The notes below the pieces were generated by a model that saw only the letters and a program-made list of their open reading frames with translations, was not told the origin of the DNA and did no database searches. From Eubacteriales bacterium (GTDB lineage: Bacteria; Bacillota; Clostridia; Lachnospirales; Lachnospiraceae): a stretch of DNA of 34,670 bases. Positions 8,181 to 17,786 of the stretch are shown here, piece after piece (position 1 is the stretch's first letter; every line of letters begins with the position of its first letter). The translations under genes were made by a program, and so were the position numbers. The stretch is taken from NCBI GenBank assembly GCA_030527715.1, contig JAUNAF010000020.1:1-34670 (forward strand). The letters are read 5' to 3'.

Positions 8181-8984
8181 TTACTGGGATAAGAGGATAC
8201 GGTCGTTATCCATCTCTTTTCCGGTATCTGCACTGAATTTTTTCAGCAGTCCGTCGACCGTCAGTCCCTCTCGCTCCGGTCCGCTGATATCAAGCACAAT
8301 GCGTCCTGCATCCATCATCAGGGTTCGATTGCCCATCTCAAGGGCAGAATGCATGTTGTGGGTGATCATCAGGCAGGCAAGATTGTTCTCTGCCACGATC
8401 CTGTTCGTCAGCTCAATGACCTTATCCGCCGTTGCCGGATCCAGTGCTGCCGTATGCTCATCCAGAAGCAGAATCTTCGGTGCAACCAGTGTTGCCATCA
8501 GCAGTGTCAACGCCTGTCTCTGACCTCCGGAAAGCAGTCCTACCGGCTGCTTCATGCGGTCTTCCAGTCCCATATCCAGCAGTGCAAGCCGCTCACGGAA
8601 CATTGCCCTCTGCTTTGCATTGATACGCGAAAACAGCGAGGTCTCTCCCTTTGCCACTCTCATATATGCCAGCGCAAGATTTTCTTCGATGGTCATATGC
8701 GGTGCGGTTCCTCTCATCGGATCCTGAAACAGACGTCCGATCTCGAGCGCTCTTTTGTATTCCGGCATATAGGTGATATCACGGTTGTCGAGCTCGATCA
8801 TTCCCTCATCCGGAAAGAAACTTCCTGCAATTGCATTGAACAGCGTGGACTTTCCCGCGCCGTTGCTTCCGATGATCGTCGCAAACTCACCGTCCTCGAT
8901 CGTCAGAGATACCTTGCTCAATGCTTTCTTCTCATTGACGGTTCCCGGATTGAAGGTCTTACTGATTCCTGTCATTCTCAGCAT
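8181..8984 (-). CDS. ABC transporter ATP-binding protein (TrpZ-type)
   Basis: The 267-residue ATPase has Walker [10 protein letters not shown] (residues 39-47), the signature [11 protein letters not shown], Walker [15 protein letters not shown] and the switch His in [15 protein letters not shown]. It energises uptake with the permease encoded 2 nt upstream. The ATG at 8984 is preceded by GGGAGG; the longer open frame overlaps the permease and is rejected. The family (COG1101) includes the putative tryptophan transporter TrpXYZ of streptococci, but substrates differ and are not visible here. Confidence 0.9.
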   Translation of the reverse strand: MLRMTGISKTFNPGTVNEKKALSKVSLTIEDGEFATIIGSNGAGKSTLFNAIAGSFFPDEGMIELDNRDITYMPEYKRALEIGRLFQDPMRGTAPHMTIEENLALAYMRVAKGETSLFSRINAKQRAMFRERLALLDMGLEDRMKQPVGLLSGGQRQALTLLMATLVAPKILLLDEHTAALDPATADKVIELTNRIVAENNLACLMITHNMHSALEMGNRTLMMDAGRIVLDISGPEREGLTVDGLLKKFSADTGKEMDNDRILLSQ

Positions 8985-8986
8985 AG

Positions 8987-9910
8987 TTATTCGCCTCCCT
9001 TTCTGGACTGCAGTTCCGCACGCTTGCGGCGTCGGAAGGCAACCTGCTCTTTCAGATACGGGGAAGCGATCGCGATCGCAACGATCAGTGCCGAGATCAG
9101 CTTCAGGCATTCTGCCGGAACATGCAGTCTCAGCGCAATGGCGATCACAAAACGGTACAGACAGCTGCCGAACACTACGCCGACAATGCGCTTCTGCACA
9201 CTTCCGCTGCCGATCAGCGTTTCACCGATGATCAGACTCGCCAGTGCGATCGTTACCATACCGGTACCGAGATTGATATCACAGGTCTTCTGATACTGTC
9301 CGATCAGACAGCCGGAAAGAGCTGTCAGAGAACCGGAGATGCACAGACCTACGGTCAGTGTGAATTTCGGGTTGATACTGGAGGCACGAACCATGTCCTC
9401 GTTGTCGCCGGTTGCACGGATAGAAAGTCCGAGACTCGTTCCGAGAAACCATACCAGCACCAGGCTGACGATGATCACTACAGCAACCGCAACAAACAGC
9501 TTGTACCACTGTGCTCCGATCAGTTCCTTGAACATGCCAAACACCGTCTCCGCCTTGAACAGAGAAAGGTTTGAGGAAAATCCCATGGCCGCCAGGTTCA
9601 CAGTATACAGTCCTGTGTTGACAATAATTCCTGCCAGAATGGACTCTACTCCGAGTTTTGTCTGGAGCAGAGCCATGATCAGTCCTGAGCAGACACCTGC
9701 CAGCATTGCAGCAAACAGGGCCAGGATCGGATGACCCATGATGGCCACCTGAGCTCCTACTGCGCATCCGAGCGTAAAGCAGCCGTCTGTGGAAAGATCA
9801 GCAATATTTAAGAGTGAATAGCTTAAAAACAGTGCCAGTGCCACCAGAGAATAGATGAAACCAAGCTCCAGAGCGCTGGTAATTACAGATAATGATAATA
9901 TGGATCCCAT
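8987..9910 (-). CDS. ABC transporter permease (TrpY-type)
   Basis: The 307-residue protein is highly hydrophobic, with about eight to nine membrane segments. It contains the family motif YSLLNIADLSTDGCFTLGCA near residues 31-50. It resembles COG4120 permeases, which lie between a Peripla-type binding protein and a COG1101 ATPase, exactly as here. It forms the membrane channel of the importer. The ribosome binding site GAGG overlaps the region just after the binding-protein stop, so the three genes are one operon. Confidence 0.88.
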   Translation of the reverse strand: MGSILSLSVITSALELGFIYSLVALALFLSYSLLNIADLSTDGCFTLGCAVGAQVAIMGHPILALFAAMLAGVCSGLIMALLQTKLGVESILAGIIVNTGLYTVNLAAMGFSSNLSLFKAETVFGMFKELIGAQWYKLFVAVAVVIIVSLVLVWFLGTSLGLSIRATGDNEDMVRASSINPKFTLTVGLCISGSLTALSGCLIGQYQKTCDINLGTGMVTIALASLIIGETLIGSGSVQKRIVGVVFGSCLYRFVIAIALRLHVPAECLKLISALIVAIAIASPYLKEQVAFRRRKRAELQSRKGGE

Positions 9911-9922
9911 GACATACCTCGG

Positions 9923-10930
9923 TTACTCAAAGGACTCTGCTGTCTGGATTTCCTTCACTTCTGTAGCATGCTCTACAAAAGAGCTGTAATCCAGTCCGAG
10001 CGCTTCTGCGGTCTCGGTGTTGACAGTTGCGATACCGTTGTCGAAGGTTCCGACCGGAGTCTCTGCCGGGGAAGCACCCTTCAGGATCTCAACCGCTATA
10101 TTTGCAGTCTCGGTGCCGAGTACAGAGTAATCTACGCCGTATCCGCAGAAAGCTCCGTTTAATGCAAAGGAATCCGCTCCGCAGTAATGCGGGATGCCTG
10201 CCTCGATCAGCGTCTCATAGATCGCGAGTTCTGCGGTCATAACGGTATTGTCTGTCGGTGTAAACACTGCATTCACGCCTGCTGCCGCAAGTGCATCCGC
10301 AGCCTGCATGATCTCGGTATTGTTTGTTCCGGTTTTTTCCACGTAGCTGACGCCCTTTTCATCCAGATAAGCCTTTGCATCAGCGATCGGCTGCTTGGAG
10401 GAATCCTCAGACTGGCTGTAAAGAAGACCTACAGAACTGATCTCCGGATTCGCTGCAAACATCAGATCCAGCACGGAAGCTGTGTTGAGTGCATCGCTGG
10501 TACCTGTGATATTTGCACCCGGTGCCTCCAGAGACTCTACCAGACCTGCTCCGACCGGATCAGATACTGCTGAGAATACCACCGGTGTCGGCTCTGCCTG
10601 ATCTGCAGTCAGGGTCTGAACGATCTGTGCTGCCGGTGTCGCGATCGGAATGATCACCTGCACACCGTCGGAGAGCAGCTGTGTCGCTGCCTGACTGATC
10701 ACCGTGGCATCTGCCTGACCGTTGATCACATAGCCATCGTAGATGAACTTATCCTCACCTTCTCCGGACAGCTCATCCAGACGTGCCTTGATGGAATTCT
10801 CGATCTGGTCCAGAGATGCATCATCTACAAACTTAATAATACCTACTTTGTAATCTTCCGCTGATACTCCAGCGGTCATCATAGCTGCTGCAAGTGCTGC
10901 AGTCATGATCACTGTCGTTTTCTTTTTCAT
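9923..10930 (-). CDS. ABC transporter substrate-binding protein (TrpX-type, ABC_sub_bind family)
   Basis: The 335-residue protein has an N-terminal signal peptide (KKK, a hydrophobic stretch to residue 20, then GVSA with likely cleavage after Ala24). The mature part, beginning YKVGIIKFVDDASLDQI, matches the ABC_sub_bind family with VIIPIATPAAQ and VFSAVSDPVGAGLV. It would capture a small solute outside the cell, perhaps an aromatic amino acid. Unusually for a Gram-positive binding protein there is no lipobox Cys; the equivalent position reads TAG-V. AAGGAGG precedes the ATG. It is first in the three-gene operon. Confidence 0.9.
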   Translation of the reverse strand: MKKKTTVIMTAALAAAMMTAGVSAEDYKVGIIKFVDDASLDQIENSIKARLDELSGEGEDKFIYDGYVINGQADATVISQAATQLLSDGVQVIIPIATPAAQIVQTLTADQAEPTPVVFSAVSDPVGAGLVESLEAPGANITGTSDALNTASVLDLMFAANPEISSVGLLYSQSEDSSKQPIADAKAYLDEKGVSYVEKTGTNNTEIMQAADALAAAGVNAVFTPTDNTVMTAELAIYETLIEAGIPHYCGADSFALNGAFCGYGVDYSVLGTETANIAVEILKGASPAETPVGTFDNGIATVNTETAEALGLDYSSFVEHATEVKEIQTAESFE

Positions 10931-11000
10931 AATTTTGCCTCCTTATTTCTGTACACATTTATGATATCGGGTCAGCATATACGCCCCCGGAATCATCCGT

Positions 11001-12662
11001 TTAAACTTTGAAACAGCCTCCTCCGACAAACTCTCTCAGAATAGAATTGGACGGAATGTTCTCACTCGGAATTCCGACAAAATATTCGAGGAATTTCAGA
11101 AGACGTCTCGCCTCTGTATATTCCGGATCAGATTTTTTGATTCCGAAAAGCAGCGGCTCTGCATAGATCTTCAGCACTGCCAGCTCATAGATCATCGCAG
11201 AATTGATCATCACATCTGCCTGCTCCTGATTCGGGAAAATATAGGATTCCTCTCCTCTTCTGACCGACGGCCACATAGCGATGGTGTTCTTTGCACTGGT
11301 TCCTCTGGTTCTCGCATCGCGGACGATGCGTCGAAGCAGTCGTCCGTCCGTGGTCGGGATCCGGTTGTGCTCATCTATGTTCAGCTGTGTCAGCGCGCTG
11401 ATGTAGATTTTGAATTTGCTCTCCGTCGGAAGACTGTAAGAGAGCCGGTCATTCAGTCCGTGAATTCCCTCGATCACCAGCACATCCTCCGGACCGAGCT
11501 GTTTCACCTGTCCATTGTATTCCTTCCTGCCTATTTTAAAATTGAAGGTCGGAAGTTCCACCACTTTTCCCGCCAGCAGATCTGTCATGTTCTGATTGAA
11601 CAGCTCAATGTCGATGGCCTCCAGACATTCAAAGTCATAGTTGCCGTCCTCATCTTTCGGCGTCTGCTCACGGTCCACAAAATAATTGTCCATCGGGATC
11701 GGGTGCGGCTTGAGTCCATGCGCGGCAAGCTGAATCGACAGTCGATGTGAAAATGTCGTTTTGCCTGAGGAGGACGGACCTGCGATCATGATCAGCTTTT
11801 TGCTCCGGTCTGCCGCGATCATCTCGGCGATATCCGCGATCTTCTTCTCAAACAATGCCTCCTGCATCAGCATCAGATGTTCTGCCTCGCCGTCCATGAT
11901 CTTCTCATTCAGATCCCCGACCGTCCGCACATTCATCATGCGGCCCCAGTCCATGGATTCCCGCTGTATCGTGAAGATCTTTTCTTCCGGCTGAAACGGC
12001 GGAAGGATCTGCGGCGTCTTCTGCTCTGCCATCTGCAGTACAAAGCCGTCCTTGTATCTGATCAGATCAAACACTCCGAGATAGCCGGTGCTCGGAACCA
12101 TATATCCGTAATAATAATCTCTGAATCCCTCCAGTGAATAGAGATTTACTTTGGAAGCCCTGCGGAAATGAAACAGCTTTTCCTTATCCTCCATGCCCAG
12201 TCTTCCAAACAGACTGATCGCCTCGTCAGTTGCCAGCGAGCTCTTGGTGATCGGGAGATCATCATCGATCATCTGCTGCATTCTTGCCTTTACCTGCTGC
12301 AGAAATGCGTCTTCTACCTCAGGACATCCATCCATGGTAATATAGAGTCCTTCGCTCACTGCATAGTGCACGACCACGCGGTCTGCCTGTTCAAAACCGC
12401 CCACATCGTAGACAGCCTTCAGCATCAGCAGAATCATACTGCGTCTGTGTGTCTGAAATCCCTCGGTATCACAGACTGTGAGAAACTGCAGTATTTCCTG
12501 ATCCTTCGCCTTTTTATGAAGCTCTTTCAGTTTTCCGTTTGCACGAAGCAGAACGATTCTCTGCGGATATTCCTTCTGAACATCCTTCGCAATTTTCTCG
12601 TAGGTAACACCCTGTTCATACTCGTATGATCTGTCAGAAATATTTACCTGAATTTTTCGCAT
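11001..12662 (-). CDS. Nucleoside (uridine) kinase with N-terminal TGS/ThrRS-like region
   Basis: The 553-residue protein has three parts: a TGS-like start (residues 1-65), a ThrRS second-domain-like region with HYAVSEGLYITM near 100, and a P-loop kinase domain with AGPSSSGKTTFS (residues 294-305). PMDNYFVDR, DFECLEAID and VIEGIHGLND follow, as in uridine kinase/phosphoribulokinase relatives. This fused architecture is a known Firmicute and Thermotogae nucleoside kinase; it would phosphorylate a nucleoside with ATP in the cytoplasm. The ATG at 12662 lies 9 nt after GAGGTG; a GTG inside that ribosome binding site is rejected. Confidence 0.88.
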   Translation of the reverse strand: MRKIQVNISDRSYEYEQGVTYEKIAKDVQKEYPQRIVLLRANGKLKELHKKAKDQEILQFLTVCDTEGFQTHRRSMILLMLKAVYDVGGFEQADRVVVHYAVSEGLYITMDGCPEVEDAFLQQVKARMQQMIDDDLPITKSSLATDEAISLFGRLGMEDKEKLFHFRRASKVNLYSLEGFRDYYYGYMVPSTGYLGVFDLIRYKDGFVLQMAEQKTPQILPPFQPEEKIFTIQRESMDWGRMMNVRTVGDLNEKIMDGEAEHLMLMQEALFEKKIADIAEMIAADRSKKLIMIAGPSSSGKTTFSHRLSIQLAAHGLKPHPIPMDNYFVDREQTPKDEDGNYDFECLEAIDIELFNQNMTDLLAGKVVELPTFNFKIGRKEYNGQVKQLGPEDVLVIEGIHGLNDRLSYSLPTESKFKIYISALTQLNIDEHNRIPTTDGRLLRRIVRDARTRGTSAKNTIAMWPSVRRGEESYIFPNQEQADVMINSAMIYELAVLKIYAEPLLFGIKKSDPEYTEARRLLKFLEYFVGIPSENIPSNSILREFVGGGCFKV

Positions 12663-12709
12663 AAATCTGATCACCTCATTTCCAGTTGTGATTTAAAAAC
12701 GCGATCCGG

Positions 12710-13498
12710 CTAGATGATGACGAAAGGATTCTCCTGAGCCGCCTTCTTCACCTCAAGTTCCGGTGCATGTTTCTGAAGCCAGCGGCACATCCGCTCCATA
12801 AAAATATGCTCCAGTCCATAATGTCCGGCATCGATCACTGCCAGTCCCTGATCCATCGCATCCAGTCCCTCGTGGTGTCCGATATCTCCGCTGATCAGCA
12901 CCTGTGCCTTTGTCTGAATCGCAGGCTGGATCATGCTTTTTCCGGATCCCGGAGAGATCGCCACTCTCTGGATGATCTGCTCCAGATCTCCAAAGATCTG
13001 TACCTTGCTGACACCGAAGATCTGCTTGACGATCTCCGCACACTCCTGCAGTGTCACCGGCCGTACCAGAGAACCCACGCGGCCGAAGCCTTCCGGTGCA
13101 CCGCTCTTCTCATCGATACCTGTGACATCCAGGATCTGCGGCTTCTGCAGTTTCATCATCTCGCCTGCCACCGGTGCCATCTCCACAACATCATAGTTGG
13201 TATGCATGGAATAGCAGCACAGATCTGCCTGGATCGCCTCCAGAAATCTGCGTCCTGCCAGGGTGTCCGTGCTGATCTTCTTCACACCGGACATCGTCAT
13301 CGGATGATGGGCAAGGATCATATCTGCTCCCCACTGCTTTGCCTCCTCGATGACTGTCTCCGTGATATCCAGCGTCACAAGAACTTTTCGAAGTTCCTTA
13401 TTGCTTCTTCCTGTCTGGAGTCCCGGATTATCCCAGGAAGCCGCTTTTTCGATCGGATAAACTTCTTCCAGTTTTGCAATCAATTCCTTTGCCGTCAT
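12710..13498 (-). CDS. Nif3-like dinuclear metal center protein
   Basis: The 262-residue protein belongs to the NIF3/YqfO family. Metal-binding signatures are ASWDNPGLQTG near residue 20, MILAHHPM near residue 63 (His pair), MHTNYD near residue 98, and the C-terminal SGDIGHHEGLDAMDQGLAVIDAGHYGLE. The short form without the middle PII-like insert is present. The biochemical role is not settled; some members are proposed to be GTP cyclohydrolase- or tRNA-linked proteins. The start ATG overlaps the trmK stop by 4 nt (ATGA), which implies translational coupling. Confidence 0.9.
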   Translation of the reverse strand: MTAKELIAKLEEVYPIEKAASWDNPGLQTGRSNKELRKVLVTLDITETVIEEAKQWGADMILAHHPMTMSGVKKISTDTLAGRRFLEAIQADLCCYSMHTNYDVVEMAPVAGEMMKLQKPQILDVTGIDEKSGAPEGFGRVGSLVRPVTLQECAEIVKQIFGVSKVQIFGDLEQIIQRVAISPGSGKSMIQPAIQTKAQVLISGDIGHHEGLDAMDQGLAVIDAGHYGLEHIFMERMCRWLQKHAPELEVKKAAQENPFVII

Positions 13499-14223
13499 TG
13501 CATTTCTTCCTCCGCCATACGATTCAGCTTAAGTGCCTCCTCTATTTCTTCGCTTCGATGTTTGATTCTGACATATGCTGCTGAGTCTTCCTCTTCCACC
13601 GTCAGTCTTTTCTGAAGTCCCGCAAGAATAGACTCATAATTTGCTCTCTCCTTCTGAAGATAGTCGGAAAGCACCGGATGCTTTGTACGGATCAGCTCTC
13701 TGCCGTAGCAGTATTCCGTTTCACTCCACGCTTCCTCTTTTCCATGCGTCACCTTCATCATCGGATAGTATTTTCCATCTTCAAATACCATATCTTCCTT
13801 CAGCACACGGTAGCCGAGCGCATGCAGCTTTTTTCGAAATTCTGAGAGTTCCGACTGCGGCTGCAGTACCAGTGTCTCCGTCTGCGCAAGCTGAGATGCT
13901 CCGTCCGTCAGAATTCTTACCATCAGAGCACCTCCCATGCCGGCGATCACTACGGTATCTGCCTCCCCCGGAAGAAGTGCCTCTGCACCGTCCGACAGTC
14001 TGGTCTCAATTTTTTCAGAGAGACCGAAAAGAGCGATGTTTTCCTCCGCACGCAGCAGCGGTCCCCGATTGATATCCATCGCGATCGCGTGCTTCAGTCT
14101 TCCTCTCAGTGCAAGAGCGATCGGAATATGTGCATGGTCTGTCCCGATATCTGCAAGACGTTCCGCTTCCTCAGCCAGTCCGGCAATTGCCAGCAGGCGT
14201 TCGGAAAGATGAATTTCTGACAT
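13495..14223 (-). CDS. trmK: tRNA (adenine(22)-N1)-methyltransferase TrmK
   Basis: The 242-residue protein matches the TrmK (YqfN, COG2384) family. It has the SAM-binding motif DIGTDHAHIPIALA (residues about 25-38), AIAMDINRGPLLRAEEN, and VIAGMGGALM near residue 92. The C-terminal part is a coiled helical domain. It methylates N1 of A22 in certain tRNAs. It lies 3 nt after dnaG and overlaps the nif3-like gene by 4 nt. In many Firmicutes rpoD stands between dnaG and trmK; here it does not. Confidence 0.92.
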   Translation of the reverse strand: MSEIHLSERLLAIAGLAEEAERLADIGTDHAHIPIALALRGRLKHAIAMDINRGPLLRAEENIALFGLSEKIETRLSDGAEALLPGEADTVVIAGMGGALMVRILTDGASQLAQTETLVLQPQSELSEFRKKLHALGYRVLKEDMVFEDGKYYPMMKVTHGKEEAWSETEYCYGRELIRTKHPVLSDYLQKERANYESILAGLQKRLTVEEEDSAAYVRIKHRSEEIEEALKLNRMAEEEMQ

Positions 14224-14226
14224 ACT

Positions 14227-16017
14227 CTATACCTCCAGTCGGATCTGTCCGATCTGACTGATCCGTTTTTTGTCCTGTATCAGCTTCTGAAGACCTGCCA
14301 TATCGGTCGGGTCAAGCTTTGCACTCCTTTGCTCCAATCCATGAGCGACCAGACGCATGAGGGTCTCCCGCACCGCCTTCTCCAGCTCTGCCTTCGTGGA
14401 TGTCTCCAGCGTTGCGTGAAACAGTGCTGCTGCTTCCTTCTGATCTTCCAACTCCTCAAAGCTGCTGATGATTTTTGCCGGATTGCAGCTTCCGCTCTCC
14501 TCGTACTGAGAAAACAGCTGCTCTGCCACCTTCTGCAGCAGCTCCGTCGTGAAATCATCACTGTGCAGATACGGCTTCACACTCTGATACAGCTTCGGAT
14601 ATTCGATCAGCCAGGTCAGCATCAGTTTCTGCGAGCGAACGATGCCGCCTTCCTTCTTAGGTTTCGCTGTACCGCTGCCGGTTGGAGCCGTCTCCTCTCT
14701 TCTTCTTGTTACCGTTCTGGAATTCATTCCCTGCATTGCCATACGGTTGACAAGTTTTCTGAGATTTTCAAAGCTGATATGATAGCGTCTTGCTGCAGCT
14801 TCGATGTAGTTCTCGCGCTCAAGCTCCTGTTCGAACGTCATCAGCTTCTTGGCAAGTGCCTCATGAAAGGCGGTCTTCTCTGTAGGATCCGCCATATTAT
14901 AATTTTTCTGCAGAAGATCCGTCTCAAATAAGAAGCTGTTCTGAGCTGCATCGATTCTCTTCTGGAATTCCTCGGCTCCGAGTGCCTTGATAAACTCATC
15001 CGGATCTTTATACGGCTGCATGGAAAGCACTCTCGTGTTGATTCCTGCCTCCTTCAGCAGCGGAATTGCTCTCAGCGCTGCCTTGATGCCGGCATCATCG
15101 CTGTCATACGTCAACACGACTTCCTCAGTGTATCTTCTGAGCAGACCTGCATGCTGCGATGTCAGCGCAGTTCCGAGAGAAGCCACTGCATTCGTAAAGC
15201 CCGCCTGATGCAGAGAAATGACATCCATATATCCCTCGCAGACCAGATAATATCTGCTGCGGCTGCGTTTGGCCACATTCAGTCCGTAGAGATTTCTGCT
15301 TTTTTCAAACACTTTTGTCTCCGGTGAATTCAGATACTTCGGTTTTCCGTCTCCCATCACGCGGCCGCCGAAGCCGATGACACGGTTATTGACATCCATG
15401 ATCGGGAAGATCACGCGGTTCCAGAATTTATCGTACATTCCCTGCTTTTCATCCACATTCATCAGACCGGACTGGGCAAGCAGTTCATCCGAGATCCCTT
15501 TATCCTTGAGATACCGGTACAGATCATTGCTGTATTTGTTTGCGAACCCAAGACCGAAGCTGCGGATCGTTTCTTCGGACAGCTGGCGGTCCTGCAGATA
15601 TTTCATTGCAGCCTTTCCGTTCTCAGTGCGGAGCTGGTAATAGAAATACTTTGCAGCCATTTTGTTTACTTCCAGGATCCGGCCGCGCAGATCCTTCTCC
15701 TGTCTGTCTCTTGCACTCTCCTCCTGCACAGGAAGCACGATGCCGGCACGGTCAGCCAGTGACTGCATCGCCTCCTGGAAGGTGAAGTTTTCATACTCCC
15801 GGAGAAATGTAAAGACATCTCCGCCTGCCCCGCATCCAAAGCAGTGATAGATCTGCTTGGACGGTGAAACCGAGAAGGACGGTGATTTTTCATTGTGAAA
15901 GGGGCAGAGTCCAAAATAGTATGCACCCTTTCTCTGAAGTTTTACGTAGCCTGAGATCACATCCACAATATCATTTCGTGAACGTACCTCTTCTACGAGA
16001 TCTTCGGAATAATACAT
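14227..16017 (-). CDS. dnaG: DNA primase
   Basis: The 596-residue protein has the CHC2 zinc ribbon at the N-terminus (C38, H41, C59 and C62 in CPFHNEKSPSF...YHCFGCG). A catalytic core follows with the TOPRIM motifs VCEGYMDVI and LTYDSDDAG near residues 260-310. A C-terminal helicase-binding region follows. It makes RNA primers at the replication fork together with the replicative helicase. The ATG is preceded by AAGGAGAGGAG. It is in a tight cluster with the upstream dGTPase-like gene (12 nt gap) and downstream trmK (3 nt gap). The length is normal. Confidence 0.96.
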   Translation of the reverse strand: MYYSEDLVEEVRSRNDIVDVISGYVKLQRKGAYYFGLCPFHNEKSPSFSVSPSKQIYHCFGCGAGGDVFTFLREYENFTFQEAMQSLADRAGIVLPVQEESARDRQEKDLRGRILEVNKMAAKYFYYQLRTENGKAAMKYLQDRQLSEETIRSFGLGFANKYSNDLYRYLKDKGISDELLAQSGLMNVDEKQGMYDKFWNRVIFPIMDVNNRVIGFGGRVMGDGKPKYLNSPETKVFEKSRNLYGLNVAKRSRSRYYLVCEGYMDVISLHQAGFTNAVASLGTALTSQHAGLLRRYTEEVVLTYDSDDAGIKAALRAIPLLKEAGINTRVLSMQPYKDPDEFIKALGAEEFQKRIDAAQNSFLFETDLLQKNYNMADPTEKTAFHEALAKKLMTFEQELERENYIEAAARRYHISFENLRKLVNRMAMQGMNSRTVTRRREETAPTGSGTAKPKKEGGIVRSQKLMLTWLIEYPKLYQSVKPYLHSDDFTTELLQKVAEQLFSQYEESGSCNPAKIISSFEELEDQKEAAALFHATLETSTKAELEKAVRETLMRLVAHGLEQRSAKLDPTDMAGLQKLIQDKKRISQIGQIRLEV

Positions 16018-16029
16018 TATCTCCTCTCC

Positions 16030-17034
16030 TTACTGCTGCCAGAACTTCGGTACAAAGATCTCATAGTACCTTGCCATGGCGTATTGGTCCGTCATTCCGG
16101 AAATAAAATCACAGACAGCCCTGGACAGCGGCTCATTTCTCTGCTCCGTGAGCTCCAGATACTCCAGCGGCATCTTTTCCGGGTGGTTCAGATAGAAGTT
16201 GTAAAGCTCGGCGATCACATGCTCTGCCTTGCCTTCCTCTGCCTTTGCTGCACTGTGTGTATAAATATTTTCAAACATAAACCTTCGGATCCCCTGCATG
16301 GCCGCCTCTATTTCCTCAGACATGCAGATCCTCGGCTGATCTTTGCTGTGTGTCACGATATCATGGATCATCGTATTCAGGCGTTCCCGGATCGTTGTAC
16401 CGAGCACATCTGTGTACTCCCGCGGTATTCCCTGCGGAAGGATCCCGGCGCGCTCCGCGTCATCGATATCATGATTGATATAAGCGATCTTGTCTGAGAG
16501 CTGGACGACCCGCCCCTCCAGAGTCGACGGATGCCCCGCAGTGCGATGATTGAGGATCCCGTCACGGACCTCCCAGGTCAGATTCAGACCCTTTCCCTTT
16601 TTTTCAAGCAGTTCTACCACGCGCACGCTCTGCTCACTGTGCACAAATCCTTCCGGATGCAGCTGATTCAGCACACGCTCACCTGCATGACCGAACGGGG
16701 TATGTCCAAGATCGTGTCCCATGGCGATCGCCTCCGCGAGACTTTCGTTCAGGCGCAGTGCCTGTGTGATCGTCCTCGCCACCTGACTGACCTCAAGTGT
16801 GTGCGTCAGACGGTTCCGGTAATGGTCGCCCTGCGGACTTAAAAATACCTGAGTTTTATGTTCCAGACGACGAAAGGACTTGCTGTGCAGAATACGGTCA
16901 CGGTCTCTCTGAAAAACAGGACGGATGTCGCACTCAGCCTCCGGCACTTCTCTGCCCCTGGTGGCCGTGCTCAGGCAGGCATACTCTGACAAATATGCCT
17001 TCTCCCTCTCTTCCGTCATCTCTCTGATCGTCAT
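16030..17034 (-). CDS. dGTPase-like HD-domain nucleotide hydrolase
   Basis: The 334-residue protein is a deoxyguanosinetriphosphate triphosphohydrolase-like protein. The HD metal site is visible as RNRLTHTLEVSQVA (His78), AIAMGHDLGHTPFGH (H107, D108) and later KIAYINHDIDD. It likely cleaves dNTPs to nucleosides and triphosphate, adjusting DNA precursors; the position before dnaG is common in Firmicutes. I chose the ATG at 17034 because GGAAGGAG is 8 nt upstream; the two GTG codons before it are less well placed. Confidence 0.9.
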   Translation of the reverse strand: MTIREMTEEREKAYLSEYACLSTATRGREVPEAECDIRPVFQRDRDRILHSKSFRRLEHKTQVFLSPQGDHYRNRLTHTLEVSQVARTITQALRLNESLAEAIAMGHDLGHTPFGHAGERVLNQLHPEGFVHSEQSVRVVELLEKKGKGLNLTWEVRDGILNHRTAGHPSTLEGRVVQLSDKIAYINHDIDDAERAGILPQGIPREYTDVLGTTIRERLNTMIHDIVTHSKDQPRICMSEEIEAAMQGIRRFMFENIYTHSAAKAEEGKAEHVIAELYNFYLNHPEKMPLEYLELTEQRNEPLSRAVCDFISGMTDQYAMARYYEIFVPKFWQQ

Positions 17035-17058
17035 CTGCACCACTCCTTCCTTTGTTTC

Positions 17059-17697
17059 TTAATATCCGAGCTCTTCGCCTACCAGAATCACTTTGATTCT
17101 CTCCGGTACGAGGGAAGAACGTGTTACCACGACCTGACAGCAGATCGTGTTCGGAAGACAGTTTGCACAGACACCGGTCTTTGCACAAGGTGTGTCGCAG
17201 TTTAAGCGAACGGTATTTGCCGGAGTTGCCTCATTTCTTACGCGGCGGATACCGTCTTCCACATTACAGACTACCTTATTCATTCCGACTACAAGGATGA
17301 CTTCTTCCGGACCATAGATCAGGAAAGAAACACGGTTTCCTCTTCCGTCAATGTTGATCAGCTCACCATCCAGAGTGATCGCATTGGAGCTCATCAGGAA
17401 AGCATCGGCATTTACCATCATTGCCTTCAGCTGCTTCTGCTCTTCCGGTGTCTTATAGTTTTCTCTGATGATCAGATCATGGCCTGCTACCTTGATCCTT
17501 TCCTTAAGGTCAGAATGATCGATCGTCATAGATCCGCCATAGCCGACAGATTTTTTCTCATCTCCGAGAAGCTCAAGCACCTTTGCCTCTGCTTCCTCCA
17601 TCGTTGCACAATAATATCCGGCCATCTTTCTTGCTTTCATCTTTTTGATGATGGTCTCTGCCTGATTTTTATAAAAAACTGCTTTATTCTTATCCAT
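17059..17697 (-). CDS. LUD-domain protein (lactate utilization LutC-like)
   Basis: The 212-residue protein carries a LUD (DUF162) domain: SVGYGGSMTIDHSDL near residues 50-65, ADAFLMSSNAIT, DGRGNRVSFLIYGP and VGMNKVV. The C-terminal part has several Cys residues (CDTPCAKTGVCANCLPNTICC), which may bind metal. LutC-type proteins take part in L-lactate oxidation together with LutA and LutB, but neither is present. Stand-alone members are common in Clostridia and their function is open. AAAGGAGA precedes the ATG. It is the first gene of the unit leading into dgt and dnaG. Confidence 0.85.
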   Translation of the reverse strand: MDKNKAVFYKNQAETIIKKMKARKMAGYYCATMEEAEAKVLELLGDEKKSVGYGGSMTIDHSDLKERIKVAGHDLIIRENYKTPEEQKQLKAMMVNADAFLMSSNAITLDGELINIDGRGNRVSFLIYGPEEVILVVGMNKVVCNVEDGIRRVRNEATPANTVRLNCDTPCAKTGVCANCLPNTICCQVVVTRSSLVPERIKVILVGEELGY

Positions 17698-17742
17698 TTC
17701 TGTTCTCCTTTGGCACCTTCTGCCCCGAGCTTTGTCTGATTT

Positions 17743-17772
17743 TTATCCCAGTCGAGAGTTCAGCTGAGATAA
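17743..17772 (-). promoter_or_regulatory. Leader hairpin upstream of the LUD gene
   Basis: On the minus strand TTATCTCAG and CTGGGATAA form a 9-bp stem (one G-U pair) around a 12-nt loop, between the promoter and the start codon. No following T-run and no known riboswitch pattern were recognised. Confidence 0.35.
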
Positions 17773-17786
17773 GACTTTTATGTTTT

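Noticed and set aside
10931-11000. Possible tryptophan T-box or attenuator before the TrpX-type operon
   Set aside because: The gap is only 70 nt and shows no T-box motif or terminator, so tryptophan control cannot be supported.
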